Assembly: GCA_900547455.1 (NCBI GenBank)
Contig: URGV01000005.1
Location: 1 to 64,000 of the forward strand
DNA: 64,000 nucleotides
Source: an uncultured Oscillospiraceae bacterium
GTDB lineage: Bacteria; Bacillota; Clostridia; Oscillospirales; Ruminococcaceae
Reading direction: 5' to 3'
Position 1 is the first letter of the stretch; each line of letters starts with the position of its first letter. This document shows, one piece after another, positions 16,261 through 25,917 of this stretch. The position numbers and the translations under genes are program-made. Below the pieces are notes generated by a model that searched no databases, was not told the DNA's origin, and saw nothing but the letters and a program-made list of their open reading frames with translations.

Positions 16261-18891
16261 ATGGAAAGAAAAATTTCGAGCAAACCGGTCGATGTGACAA
16301 AACTCTCCCCGATGATGCGGCAATATTGGAAGGTGAAGGAGCAGTATCTTGAGCAGCTGCTGTTCTTTCGGCTGGGCGATTTTTATGAGCTGTTTTTTGA
16401 CGACGCGCTGATTGCCTCCCGGGAGCTGGAGCTGACCCTGACCGGCAAGGAGTGCGGCCTGGAGGAGCGGGCGCCGATGTGCGGCATCCCCTACCACAGC
16501 AGCGAAAACTACATCGCCAAGCTGGTCAAAAAGGGGTACAAGGTGGCCATCTGCGAGCAGATGGAGGATCCCGCCACCGCAAAAGGGCTGGTCAAGCGCG
16601 AGATCATCCGCGTCATCACCCCCGGCACCGTGCTGGAAAGCAACATGCTGGACGCCGGCGCAAACAACTACCTGTGCATGATTTACCGCGAACCGGGCAA
16701 GGATCAGTTTGGACTTGCCTTTTCGGACGTCTCCACCGGCGAGGTGTACGCGCTGCAGGTCCTCTCCGATTGGAAAAAGAGGGTGACCAATGAGCTCGGC
16801 CGCTTCTCCCCGGCGGAGGTGCTGCTCAACAGCGCCGCAGGAGACTGCGAGGAGATCCGCAGATTTTTAAGCGACCGCCTGCAGGTGACTGGAGAGGTGC
16901 TGGACGAACATTATTTTACTTGGGGAGATTGCCGCTCCCTTGCCGCCGGGCAGTTTGGCGAGGAGGAGATCGAGCAGCTGGAAAAGGGCGGCTCCGACGC
17001 CATCATCTGTGCTTTGGGCGCGATGATTCAGTATCTGACCCAGACCCAGAAGCATGGGTTGGAGAGCCTGACCCATCTGGAGGTGTACAGCGACGACCAG
17101 TACATGACCCTCGACCTGACCGCGCGCCGCAACCTGGAGCTGACCAAAACCCTGCGCACCGGCGAGCGCAGGGGAACGCTGCTGTGGGTGCTGGACCAGA
17201 CCCGCACCCCGATGGGCAAGCGCCTGATCCGCTCTGTACTGGAAAAGCCGCTGCTCAACCCGACCGCCATCAACAAACGGTTGAACGCGGTGGGCGAGCT
17301 GCTGGGCGACAGCATTCGCCTGGACAACATCCGCGAAATTTTAAAGGACATCTTCGACATGGAGCGGCTGATCACCCGCATCGTCTACGGCTCGGTCACC
17401 CCGCGGGAGATGCGCTCACTGCAGTCCACCGCCCAAAAGCTGCCGCAGCTCAAGCAGACGCTGGGAGAGGTGAAGTCCGCCTACCTCACCCGCATCTTAA
17501 ACAACATCGACCTGCTGGAGAATATCTGCGCGCTGATCGACAGCGCCATCGACGAGGACCCGCCGGCGCTGCTCAAGGACGGCGGCGTCATCCGCCCCGG
17601 CTACGACACGGAGCTGGATTCGCTGCGGGAGATTGTCCACAACACCAAGGGAGTTCTAGCCTCCATCGAGGCCAAGGAGCGGGAACGCACCGGCATCAAG
17701 AATCTGAAGATCGGATTTAACAACGTCTTTGGCTACTATCTGGAGGTCACTAAATCCTTTTTGTCACAGGTGCCGCCGGAATACATCCGCAAGCAGACCC
17801 TCACCGGCAGCGAGCGGTACATCACCCAGGAATTAAAGGAGCTGGAACAGCAGATCCTGGGGGCAAGGGACAAGATCCTGGTGCTGGAAAATCAGCTATT
17901 CGATCGGGTTCGCGCCCAGGTGGCCGAGCAGATTCACCGCGTGCAGTCGACCGCCAACGCCATCGCATGGCTGGACCTGTACGCCAGTTTTGCTGCGGTG
18001 GCGCTCCAGCAGAACTACTGCCGGCCGGACGTCGACCTTTCCGGCAAGATTCACATTCAGGATGGCCGCCACCCGGTGGTAGAAAAGATGCTCACCGACA
18101 CCCTGTTTGTGGCAAACGACACCCTCTTGGACAAGGCGGAAAACCAGATCGCCATCATCACCGGCCCGAACATGGCGGGCAAATCCACCTACATGCGGCA
18201 GGTGGCGCTGATTGTGCTGATGGCGCAGGTCGGCTCCTATGTGCCGGCAAGGTCGGCGCAGATCGGTGTGGTGGACGGCATCTATACCCGCGTGGGCGCG
18301 TCGGACGACCTGGCCTCGGGCCAGTCCACCTTCATGGTGGAGATGAGCGAGGTGGCCCAGATTTTGCAGAGCGCCACCGAAAACAGCCTGCTCATCCTCG
18401 ATGAGATCGGCCGCGGCACCTCCACCTTTGATGGAATGAGCATCGCGCGGGCGGTCATCGAGCACATCGCCAACCGCCGCAAGCTGGGGGCTAAGACGCT
18501 GTTTGCCACCCACTACCATGAGCTGACCGAGCTGGAGCAATCCTTCTTCAACATCAAAAACTACAACATTGCCGTCAAGAAAAACGGCGACGAGATTTAC
18601 TTTCTGCGCCGCATCGTGCGCGGCGGTACCGACGACAGCTACGGCATCGACGTCTCCCGCCTGGCGGGCATCCCGGAGGAGATCATCCAGCGCGCCCAGC
18701 AGATTTTAAAGCAGCTGGAATCCGGCGCGCTGCCCTCCCCCAAGCACAAGCCCAAAGCCCAGCCGGAGCCGATGGTGCTGGTGCAGAAGGACGACTCGGA
18801 GCTGGTGCGCCGCTTAAAGGAGATCGATATCGAAAAGATCACGCCGGTGCAGGCGCTGGTGCTGCTCTCCGAGCTCAAGGCAAGGATTTAA
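16261..18891 (+). CDS. mutS: DNA mismatch repair protein MutS
   Basis: 876 residues, normal MutS1 length. The N-terminal mismatch-recognition domain shows the Phe-x-Glu signature in FFRLGDFYELF. Connector, lever and clamp domains follow, then the ABC-type ATPase with Walker A GPNMAGKST (about 637-645), DEIGRGTSTFDG and ATHYHELTELE. It recognises base mismatches and recruits MutL. ATG 16261 (AGAAGGA upstream) starts the conserved region; an upstream in-frame extension to 16129 covers the hairpin leader and is not credible. mutL follows after a small XRE-type gene. Confidence 0.96.
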   Translation: MERKISSKPVDVTKLSPMMRQYWKVKEQYLEQLLFFRLGDFYELFFDDALIASRELELTLTGKECGLEERAPMCGIPYHSSENYIAKLVKKGYKVAICEQMEDPATAKGLVKREIIRVITPGTVLESNMLDAGANNYLCMIYREPGKDQFGLAFSDVSTGEVYALQVLSDWKKRVTNELGRFSPAEVLLNSAAGDCEEIRRFLSDRLQVTGEVLDEHYFTWGDCRSLAAGQFGEEEIEQLEKGGSDAIICALGAMIQYLTQTQKHGLESLTHLEVYSDDQYMTLDLTARRNLELTKTLRTGERRGTLLWVLDQTRTPMGKRLIRSVLEKPLLNPTAINKRLNAVGELLGDSIRLDNIREILKDIFDMERLITRIVYGSVTPREMRSLQSTAQKLPQLKQTLGEVKSAYLTRILNNIDLLENICALIDSAIDEDPPALLKDGGVIRPGYDTELDSLREIVHNTKGVLASIEAKERERTGIKNLKIGFNNVFGYYLEVTKSFLSQVPPEYIRKQTLTGSERYITQELKELEQQILGARDKILVLENQLFDRVRAQVAEQIHRVQSTANAIAWLDLYASFAAVALQQNYCRPDVDLSGKIHIQDGRHPVVEKMLTDTLFVANDTLLDKAENQIAIITGPNMAGKSTYMRQVALIVLMAQVGSYVPARSAQIGVVDGIYTRVGASDDLASGQSTFMVEMSEVAQILQSATENSLLILDEIGRGTSTFDGMSIARAVIEHIANRRKLGAKTLFATHYHELTELEQSFFNIKNYNIAVKKNGDEIYFLRRIVRGGTDDSYGIDVSRLAGIPEEIIQRAQQILKQLESGALPSPKHKPKAQPEPMVLVQKDDSELVRRLKEIDIEKITPVQALVLLSELKARI

Positions 18892-18910
18892 AGGGAAAGA
18901 GGTTTTTGTC

Positions 18911-19162
18911 ATGGTATTTTTTGCCGACCGAATCTATCAACTGCGCAACGAAAAGGGCTATACCCGCGAGGAGCTGGCCGCAGAGCTGGGCTGTATGCCC
19001 CGCCAGATACAGGACTACGAGGAAGGCAAGCTCTACCCGCACGCCATCACTATGGTGGATCTGGCGGACTTCTTTAACGTCTCGCTGGACTACCTGATGG
19101 GCCGCACCGACTGTCGGGAGATCAACCGCGGGCCGGCCCCCGATGCAGAAGATAAGCAGTAA
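18911..19162 (+). CDS. XRE-family helix-turn-helix protein
   Basis: 83 residues, almost entirely one HTH_3 domain (about 5-62: RIYQLRNEKGYTREELAAEL ... GCMPRQIQDYEEGKLYP ... LADFFNVSLDYLMG). It is a likely DNA-binding regulator, cytoplasmic, without sensor domain. It sits 19 nt after mutS and 39 nt before mutL in the same direction, so it is co-transcribed with the mismatch repair genes. Whether it regulates this operon is unknown. Confidence 0.88.
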   Translation: MVFFADRIYQLRNEKGYTREELAAELGCMPRQIQDYEEGKLYPHAITMVDLADFFNVSLDYLMGRTDCREINRGPAPDAEDKQ

Positions 19163-19201
19163 AACCAATCAACGCAACAGGATAGAAAAGAGGTGAAGAC
19201 G

Positions 19202-21223
19202 ATGGGCATTATTAAGCTGTTGGACGAGGAGGTTTCCCAGCTGATCGCGGCCGGAGAGGTGGTCGAGCGGCCATCCTCAGTGGTCAAGGAGCTGGTGGAA
19301 AATTCGATTGACGCCGGCGCCAGCAAGGTCACCATCGAGATCCGCCACGGCGGCGTCACGATGATCCGGGTCAGCGACAACGGCAGCGGCATCGCGCCGG
19401 AGGACGTTCCGGTGATGTTTCTGCGCCACGCCACCAGCAAGGTGCGCACCCAGGAGGACTTGGGTCACATCGCGACGCTGGGTTTCCGCGGCGAGGCGAT
19501 GGCATCCATCCACGCGGTGGCGCGCGTTGAGGTGCTCACCCGCAAACAGGACTCGGACGAAGGGGTCTGCTACCGGGGAGAGGGCGCCCAGACAGGGCAG
19601 GTTCAGCCCGCCGGCTGCCCGGCAGGCACCACCGTGAAGGTGCAGGACCTGTTCTACAATACCCCCGCTCGCATGAAGTTTTTAAAGAAGGACGTGCAGG
19701 AGGGCAACGCGGTAGCGGCGGTGGTGGAGCGCATCGCGCTCTCCCATCCGGAAATCTCCTTCCAGTTTATCCGGGAAGGACAGACCCGGCTGCACACCCC
19801 CGGGGACGGCAAGCTGCTCTCGGCAGTGCACGCCGTCTTTGGACGGGACTTTACCAAAGATCTGGCCGAGGTGGACTACACCCAGGGGCAGATCCATGTC
19901 AGCGGCTATGTCACCCTGCCTTCGGCCAGCCGCTCCAACCGCACCATGCAGACCTTCTTTGTTAACGGCCGCTATGTCAAGAGCGGCACGGCGCGGGCGG
20001 CGTTGGAGGAGGCGTACAAGCATTCGATCATGGTCGGCAAGTTCCCGGCCTGTGTGCTCAACCTCTCCATCCCCTTCACCGAGACCGACATCAACGTCCA
20101 CCCGGCCAAGATTGAGGTCCGCTTCACCAACGAGCGCCCGGTCTTTGACGCGGTGTACTACGGGGTCAAGAGCGCACTTGCCAAAAGCGATTACATCCCG
20201 CTGCCGCCGCAGCAATCTAAAAAGCCGATGACGGTGTTCGATTTAGAACGCCGCCCCGAGGTGGAGCAGCAGGCGCTCGAGCAGATCATCCGCCAGCAGC
20301 AGCCAAAGCAGCAGGTTCCCCAGCGGATGACCGCGCAGGAATACCGCCAGATGGTGGGAGAGAAGCCCGCAAAACCAAAGATTGTGCGTCAGGAAGAGAA
20401 GCTGACCTTCCACGACCACAGCCCGCAGCGGGTTCAGTGGGAGCGGGAGCATCCGCTTCTGCTGGTCGAGGAGCCGCGCTTTGCGCAAAAGCCGCAGCAG
20501 CCGCAACCAGTCGCTCCAAAGCCCCCGGCAGAAGAGATTCCCGCCATTCAGGAGCGGGAGCCTTTGGTGGAGGAAGCTGCCGACAAACCGGCGCCGCAGC
20601 TTACTGTCGAGTGGGAACAGCCGGAACCAGAACCGGAGCCGCAGGAGGAGAAGAGCAACCTTCGCCTTGTCGGGGAGGTGCTGGGTACCTATCTGGTGGT
20701 GGAAAGCGACGACCGGATGATCCTCATTGACAAGCACGCCGCGCACGAGCGGCTGATCTTTAACCGCTTAAAGCAGCGCCGCTTCACCGACGACCGTCAG
20801 CTGCTGCTCGAGCCGGTGGTGGTGCATCTGAGCCGCGAGGACTATCAGGGAGCGGTGCAGAATCTGCCGCTGTTTGAGCAGGCGGGCTTTCTGGTGGAGG
20901 AGTTTGGCGACGGCGACCTGATTGTGCGCGAGGTTCCAGTGATGCTGCTGGGTGCCGAGGTCAAGGAGATCATCGAGCAGACTGCCCACGACCTTTCGCA
21001 GAACAAAAAGGACACCACGCCGCACGCGCTGGACGACCTGCTGCACTCGGTAGCTTGTAAGAGTGCAGTGCGCGCAAACGACAAGAACACCCTGCCGGAG
21101 CTGTGGGAGATTGTGCAGCTGCTGCGCTCGGACAGCGAGGCAAAATATTGCCCGCACGGCCGCCCGATCGCGCGCATTTTCACCCGCTATGAGCTGGAAA
21201 AGCTGTTTGGACGGCAGGGATAA
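19202..21223 (+). CDS. mutL: DNA mismatch repair protein MutL
   Basis: 673 residues. N-terminal GHKL ATPase with ENSIDAG, DNGSGI and GFRGEAMASI, a Gln/Pro/Glu-rich linker (about 345-485) and a C-terminal dimerisation/endonuclease domain ending in CPHGRPIARIF. MutL couples MutS mismatch recognition to strand incision. The endonuclease motif DQHAx2Ex4E reads DKHAAHERLIFN, so the last Glu is Asn; the other metal-site segments (ACKSAV, CPHGRP) are present. ATG 19202 is preferred to GTG 19193 because AAAGAGG is 8 nt upstream. miaA begins 34 nt downstream. Confidence 0.95.
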   Translation: MGIIKLLDEEVSQLIAAGEVVERPSSVVKELVENSIDAGASKVTIEIRHGGVTMIRVSDNGSGIAPEDVPVMFLRHATSKVRTQEDLGHIATLGFRGEAMASIHAVARVEVLTRKQDSDEGVCYRGEGAQTGQVQPAGCPAGTTVKVQDLFYNTPARMKFLKKDVQEGNAVAAVVERIALSHPEISFQFIREGQTRLHTPGDGKLLSAVHAVFGRDFTKDLAEVDYTQGQIHVSGYVTLPSASRSNRTMQTFFVNGRYVKSGTARAALEEAYKHSIMVGKFPACVLNLSIPFTETDINVHPAKIEVRFTNERPVFDAVYYGVKSALAKSDYIPLPPQQSKKPMTVFDLERRPEVEQQALEQIIRQQQPKQQVPQRMTAQEYRQMVGEKPAKPKIVRQEEKLTFHDHSPQRVQWEREHPLLLVEEPRFAQKPQQPQPVAPKPPAEEIPAIQEREPLVEEAADKPAPQLTVEWEQPEPEPEPQEEKSNLRLVGEVLGTYLVVESDDRMILIDKHAAHERLIFNRLKQRRFTDDRQLLLEPVVVHLSREDYQGAVQNLPLFEQAGFLVEEFGDGDLIVREVPVMLLGAEVKEIIEQTAHDLSQNKKDTTPHALDDLLHSVACKSAVRANDKNTLPELWEIVQLLRSDSEAKYCPHGRPIARIFTRYELEKLFGRQG

Positions 21224-21257
21224 CGGACAAAATCAGGATAGGGAAGGATTGGAACGG

Positions 21258-22205
21258 ATGGAACAGAAGATACCGCTGGTGGTTGTCGCCGGCCCCACCG
21301 CCTCGGGAAAGACGGCGGCGGGGGTTTTTCTGGCGCAGCAGCTGAATGGGGAGGTGGTCTCCGCCGACTCGATGCAGATTTACCGCCACCTCACCGTCGG
21401 CACCGCCAAGCCGACGCCTCAGGAGATGCAGGGGATTCCCCATCACCTGATCGATTTTCTCGAACCCGGCCAGTCCTTTTCGGTGGCGGAATATGTCCAG
21501 CTTGCCCGGCAGGAAATCCAGGAGATTGTCCAGCGGGGAAAGCTGCCGGTGCTGGTCGGCGGGACCGGGCTTTATATCAGTTCGCTTGTCGACAACATCC
21601 AGTTTTCCGAGTCGCAGGGCGACCCGAAGCTGCGCGAGCAGCTTCGCCGGTACGCGCAGGAAAACGGCCCGCAGGCGCTGTGGGAGCGGCTGCAGGCGGT
21701 GGACAGTCAGGCCGCGCAGAGGATTCACCCCAACAATATCGGCAGAGTTGCGCGGGCGCTGGAGGTCTATCAGACGACCGGCAAGACCATCTCGGAGCAC
21801 CAGGAGCTGTCCCGGCAGCAGCCATCGCCCTACCGGCTGTGCATGATGGCGCTGAGCTTCCGCGACCGGCAAAAGCTCTATGACCGCATCAACCTGCGGG
21901 TCGAGCAGATGCTGGAGCAGGGGCTGCTGGACGAGGCCAGATGGCTGCGCGATCACCAGGTGGACGCCAGGGGCCTGCAGGCCATCGGCTACAAGGAGCT
22001 GCAGGCTTATCTGGACGGGCAGGAGGAGCTGCAGCAGGCGGTGGAGCGCATCCAGCAGGAGACCCGGCGCTACGCTAAGCGCCAGCTGACCTGGTTTCGC
22101 CGCGACGAGCGCTGCCGCTTCTTTTTGGCGGAGGACTTTGCCGACCGCGAGTCGATGCACCGGCAGATGGCGCAGTTTGCGCGCGAGCAGCTGCAGCTTT
22201 CTTAA
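21258..22205 (+). CDS. miaA: tRNA dimethylallyltransferase MiaA
   Basis: 315 residues. The P-loop GPTASGKT at the N-terminus, [31 protein letters not shown] and the C-terminal AIGYKEL and [11 protein letters not shown] blocks are all diagnostic. It adds a dimethylallyl group to A37 of tRNAs decoding UNN codons, the substrate for MiaB. ATG 21258 begins the conserved [18 protein letters not shown]; the longer frame overlapping mutL is not real. hfq follows, as in many bacteria. Confidence 0.95.
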   Translation: MEQKIPLVVVAGPTASGKTAAGVFLAQQLNGEVVSADSMQIYRHLTVGTAKPTPQEMQGIPHHLIDFLEPGQSFSVAEYVQLARQEIQEIVQRGKLPVLVGGTGLYISSLVDNIQFSESQGDPKLREQLRRYAQENGPQALWERLQAVDSQAAQRIHPNNIGRVARALEVYQTTGKTISEHQELSRQQPSPYRLCMMALSFRDRQKLYDRINLRVEQMLEQGLLDEARWLRDHQVDARGLQAIGYKELQAYLDGQEELQQAVERIQQETRRYAKRQLTWFRRDERCRFFLAEDFADRESMHRQMAQFAREQLQLS

Positions 22206-22282
22206 AAAGAAAAAGGACCGTTCGCCACAAGACGACAAAAAACAGACGACCAACCGACTATACTGGCAAAGGAGGTCAGAAT

Positions 22283-22531
22283 ATGCTTAATTTGCAGGAT
22301 ATGTTTCTCAATCAGCTGCGCAAGGACAAGACCATGGTGACCGTTTACCTGACCAACGGCTTTCAGTTCCGGGGCTGTGTCAAGGGGTTTGACACCTTCA
22401 CCATCATCATCGAAAACGAAGGGCGGCAGAACCTGGTCTACAAAAACGCCATCTCCACCATCACACCGACAAAACCGGTCAAGCTGATGGAGAATCTCCC
22501 CGCGCAGTCGGAAGACCCGGCGCAGGAATAG
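22283..22531 (+). CDS. hfq: RNA chaperone Hfq
   Basis: 82 residues. An Sm fold with Sm1 ([26 protein letters not shown]) and Sm2 ([10 protein letters not shown]) motifs. The hexameric ring binds small RNAs and U-rich mRNA. AAAGGAGG precedes ATG 22283. The miaA-hfq linkage is conserved across many phyla. Confidence 0.95.
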   Translation: MLNLQDMFLNQLRKDKTMVTVYLTNGFQFRGCVKGFDTFTIIIENEGRQNLVYKNAISTITPTKPVKLMENLPAQSEDPAQE

Positions 22532-22552
22532 CAACACACACGGGAGGCAGCG

Positions 22553-23848
22553 ATGGCAGGATATCAGAAGAAAAGCTCAAAAAACGCAAGGCTGATCGCG
22601 CTGGGATTTGCGGCGTTTATCCTGATCTATCTGTTCGGACAGCTGTGGGGCTTTGCCAACCTCAAGCTGCGCACCGAGCAGGTGGATGAGGATACCATCT
22701 ACGACTTTGTGCGCGCACAGGGAACGGTGTTCCGCAGCGAGCAGCTCATCGAGCCGGTCAGCGCCAGCGGCGTCATGGTCTACAACTGCGCCGACGGCGA
22801 CGAGGTGGCGATGAGCGAGGAAGTGGCGGCGGTGTACAGCGACAGCACTGTCTCGACGGTCAACAACCAGCTCGAGCAGCTTCAGCACGAGCTGGATTCG
22901 CTGACCAAGGCCCAGACAGCCAAGGCCACCCGCTATACGGCGGTGTCCAACCTCTCCAGCGAGATCAACGACCAGGCAGGCAAGATTGTCGACTTTGTCC
23001 AGGACGGCGTGGTGGAGGGCATCAGCGACCAGAAGGACGAGCTGGTCAGCCTGCTCAACCGCAAAAAGATCGCGCTGGGCCAGGAGGAATCCTTTGAGGG
23101 CCGCATCACCGAGCTCAACGCCCAGATCTCCTACCTGGAACAGGTCAAGGATCAGCAGCGCGGCGTCTCGGTCGAGTCGCCGGCGGCCGGCTACTTCTGC
23201 AAGGAGGTGGACGGCTATGAGGAGGTCTTCACTGCCGAGGCGCTGGAGGACATCACCTATGAAGGCTACCAGCAGTTGGTCTCCTCCCAGCCTCAGACGG
23301 TGAGCGACGCGGTGGGCAAGATTGTCACCACCCACGTCTGGTATCTGGGTGTTGATCTGGACAACACCCAGGCGCAGAAGTTTGAGCTGGGGGACAGCGT
23401 TCGGCTGGACTTTAAGTTTGCCAACGGCCAGACGGTGACCGGCGAGGTGGTGCAGATCATCCCCGACAATGAGAGAAGCAATACGGTGGTTATCTTCGAG
23501 TGCAAGGATGTCAGCGACCGGATGCTCAAGCTGCGCCAGCAGTCGGTGGACATCATCTTCACCACCTATTCGGGCCTGCGGGTCAGCTCTCAGGCGCTAC
23601 GCTATGAGCAGAACGTGCCGGGCGTCTATGTGTTGGACAAGACAACCATCCGGTTTAAGCCGGTGGAGATCATCAAGGATAACGGCAACTTCCTTCTGTG
23701 CGAGCCGCGGACAGGAACGGACGATGCGCATACCCTCAGCCGTCTGGATCTGGTCATTCTCGAGAGCGGCGGCACCGAACTCAAGGATGGAGCCCTGCTG
23801 GATGAAGATACGGTAAAAGGAGTGGAATCAAGCAATGCAGGTACTTAA
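22553..23848 (+). CDS. HlyD-family membrane fusion/adaptor-like protein in the division cluster
   Basis: 431 residues. Short basic N-terminus, one membrane helix (about 13-32), an extracellular part with a long helical hairpin or coiled coil (about 100-200) and barrel-sandwich/beta-barrel regions (AAGYFCKEVDGYEEVF and LGVDLDNTQAQKFELGDSVRLDFK). This layout is typical of HlyD/RND-like adaptor proteins of Gram-positives. No ABC ATPase or permease lies beside it. It overlaps yggS by 14 nt and so belongs to the yggS-sepF-divIVA operon, in the place where Bacillus has ylmD. A role in cell envelope or division is inferred only from context. Confidence 0.8.
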   Translation: MAGYQKKSSKNARLIALGFAAFILIYLFGQLWGFANLKLRTEQVDEDTIYDFVRAQGTVFRSEQLIEPVSASGVMVYNCADGDEVAMSEEVAAVYSDSTVSTVNNQLEQLQHELDSLTKAQTAKATRYTAVSNLSSEINDQAGKIVDFVQDGVVEGISDQKDELVSLLNRKKIALGQEESFEGRITELNAQISYLEQVKDQQRGVSVESPAAGYFCKEVDGYEEVFTAEALEDITYEGYQQLVSSQPQTVSDAVGKIVTTHVWYLGVDLDNTQAQKFELGDSVRLDFKFANGQTVTGEVVQIIPDNERSNTVVIFECKDVSDRMLKLRQQSVDIIFTTYSGLRVSSQALRYEQNVPGVYVLDKTTIRFKPVEIIKDNGNFLLCEPRTGTDDAHTLSRLDLVILESGGTELKDGALLDEDTVKGVESSNAGT

Positions 23849-24554
23849 CGAACAGGAAGTAGCGCAGAATGTGCAGAAGATTGCGCAGGATGTCAGGGAG
23901 GCGGCCCTGCAGGCGGGCAGAGACCCGTCTGAGGTGCAGGTGATGGCGGTGACCAAGACGGTGGACCCAGTGTTGGTCAACGCCGCCATCGGCGCGGGCA
24001 TCACTCTGCTTGGAGAGAACAAGGCCCAGGAGCTGTGCGCCAAATATGACAGCTATCATAAGGACGGCGTGCAGATCCACTTCATCGGTCATCTGCAGAC
24101 CAACAAGGTCCGGCAAATTGTGGACAAGGTCAGCATGGTCGAGTCGGTGGACAGCATCAAACTTGCCCGCGAGATCGACCGCCACTGCGCGGCCATCGGC
24201 AAGGTGATGGACGTGCTGCTTGAGGTTAACATCGGCCGGGAGGAAAACAAGACCGGCATCTTCCCCGAGCTTCTGCCCGCTTTGCTGGAAGAAGCTGGGA
24301 AATTGGAACACATTCGGGTGCGGGGACTCATGACGATTCCGCCAGTGTGTGAAACAGAGGAAGAAGTTTTGCAATATTTTTCCCAAATGCGCCAACTCTT
24401 TATTGACATAAAGCAAAAAAAATATGATAATATCAGTATGGAAATTTTGTCTATGGGCATGTCTGCCGATTATCTGGCAGCGGTGAGATGTGGATCGAAT
24501 ATCGTGCGGATCGGTACGGCGATGTTTGGACAAAGGAATTATAAAAGGAGTTAA
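23835..24554 (+). CDS. YggS/YlmE family pyridoxal-phosphate-binding protein
   Basis: 239 residues. A single PLP-binding TIM-barrel domain; the PLP Lys lies in VMAVTKTVD, followed by GENKAQEL, HFIGHLQTNK and the phosphate-binding MGMSADYLAAVRCGSNIVRIGTAMFG. The family controls cellular PLP and keto-acid balance and lacks a defined reaction. It overlaps the HlyD-like gene by 14 nt and lies 8 nt before sepF, the usual ylmE-ylmF order. Confidence 0.93.
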   Translation: MQVLNEQEVAQNVQKIAQDVREAALQAGRDPSEVQVMAVTKTVDPVLVNAAIGAGITLLGENKAQELCAKYDSYHKDGVQIHFIGHLQTNKVRQIVDKVSMVESVDSIKLAREIDRHCAAIGKVMDVLLEVNIGREENKTGIFPELLPALLEEAGKLEHIRVRGLMTIPPVCETEEEVLQYFSQMRQLFIDIKQKKYDNISMEILSMGMSADYLAAVRCGSNIVRIGTAMFGQRNYKRS

Positions 24555-24562
24555 GGAAAACT

Positions 24563-25018
24563 ATGGCACTGAGGGACACGTTAAGGAATCTGATTGGAAT
24601 TCCGGACAATGACTATGACAGCGATTTTGATGATGACATGCAGTCGGGCAATGTGGAACAGGAGGAAGAGGAACAGCAGATGCCGGCTTCCGCTCCTTCG
24701 ACTGACCACAGGCACAACAAGGTGGTCAACATCCACGCCACCACCCAGCTGGCGGTAGTGCTGGTGAAGCCGGAACGCTATGAAGACGCGGCTTCCATCG
24801 CGGACCACCTCAATGCGAAAAAGACGGTTGTCCTGAACCTGGAGCAGACCAGCAAGGATGTTTCCAGACGGCTGATCGACTTTTTGTGCGGGGTCGCCTA
24901 CGCCAACAACGGGCAGATGAAGCGTGTGGCCAACAATACATACATCATCACCCCATACAATGTGGACATTGTGGGCGATCTTTTAGATGAGCTGGAAAAT
25001 AACGGGGTCATCTTTTAA
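24563..25018 (+). CDS. sepF: Cell division protein SepF
   Basis: 151 residues. An acidic, poorly conserved N-terminal linker (about 15-48) after a short amphipathic start (RDTLRNLIGI, possible membrane anchor), then the SepF/DUF552 domain (about 55-148: LVKPERYEDAASIADHLNAKKTVVLNL, DFLCGVAYA). SepF binds the FtsZ C-terminus and shapes the septal ring at the membrane. It is followed after 3 nt by ylmH; the usual ylmG between them is absent. Confidence 0.93.
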   Translation: MALRDTLRNLIGIPDNDYDSDFDDDMQSGNVEQEEEEQQMPASAPSTDHRHNKVVNIHATTQLAVVLVKPERYEDAASIADHLNAKKTVVLNLEQTSKDVSRRLIDFLCGVAYANNGQMKRVANNTYIITPYNVDIVGDLLDELENNGVIF

Positions 25019-25021
25019 CCG

Positions 25022-25837
25022 ATGAAGAATAACGGACAAACGCAGCGCGAGGAGGCGGACCGCCTTTTCTGCGCGCGGATTGCGGATATGGCACGGCAGC
25101 AGCAGAGGGACAACCTGCCGTGCTTTACCCGCTTTTTGGACGAGCGGGAGCAGCGGCTGGCGGCCATCGAGCTGCACAGGCAGCATTTTCCGCAGGATCA
25201 GGTCTGCTTTTGGGCGGGCTTTGATGTGCCGCAGGAGGCTCCGGCGCGCCGGATGCTGGGACTTTTTCCCGACTACCTGGCGCTGGGCGAGGGGATGGAC
25301 CGCGCGATTTTGGAGGAGCAGTTTCCCATCCAGCGGGTGGCGCTGTTTTTCCGCGCGCAGGATGCAATCACCCATCGCGACATTCTGGGCTCCCTGATGG
25401 GGCTTAACTTAAAACGGGAACTGATCGGTGAGATTTTGACCGGCGAAGATTTCGCAGTCGTTTTCTGCACCGGCGCTGCGGCGCAGCTGATCCTTTCCGA
25501 GCTGGAACGGGTGGGGCGCGCCGGAATCAAAAAGCAGCAGGGCTATGAGGGAGAACTGCCGCCGCTGTACCGGCTGGAATATCAGACGGGCACGGTCAGT
25601 TCCCTGCGGCTGGACTGCGCGGTTTCCCTGGCGACCAACCTCAGCCGGGAAAAGAGCGCCGCCCTGATCGAGGGCGGGCAGGTCAGCCTCAACTTTTTTG
25701 AGGAAAATAAAATCTCCCGGGAGGTCGGGGAAGGGGACATCCTTTCCATCCGGGGCTATGGACGGTATGTGCTGTCCAAGGTAGGCTCGGTGAGCAAGAA
25801 GGGAAGGCTTCACCTGACGCTTGGGAAATATGTGTGA
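25022..25837 (+). CDS. YlmH family RNA-binding protein (S4 domain)
   Basis: 271 residues. An N-terminal YlmH domain (about 10-180) and a C-terminal S4 RNA-binding domain (about 195-255: SLRLDCAVSLATNLSREKS ... GQVSLNFF ... GDILSIRGYGRYVL). Homologues bind the ribosome or tRNA and have been linked to ribosome rescue in Bacillus; the role here is inferred from family. ATG 25022 starts 3 nt after sepF ends. Confidence 0.9.
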   Translation: MKNNGQTQREEADRLFCARIADMARQQQRDNLPCFTRFLDEREQRLAAIELHRQHFPQDQVCFWAGFDVPQEAPARRMLGLFPDYLALGEGMDRAILEEQFPIQRVALFFRAQDAITHRDILGSLMGLNLKRELIGEILTGEDFAVVFCTGAAAQLILSELERVGRAGIKKQQGYEGELPPLYRLEYQTGTVSSLRLDCAVSLATNLSREKSAALIEGGQVSLNFFEENKISREVGEGDILSIRGYGRYVLSKVGSVSKKGRLHLTLGKYV

Positions 25838-25917
25838 GAAACGTACAGGGGTTTTGACCCGATTATGATAAATCCCTTTTGTGGCAAAAGGGAAAATGAT
25901 AAAGGAGGTACCCTAAG

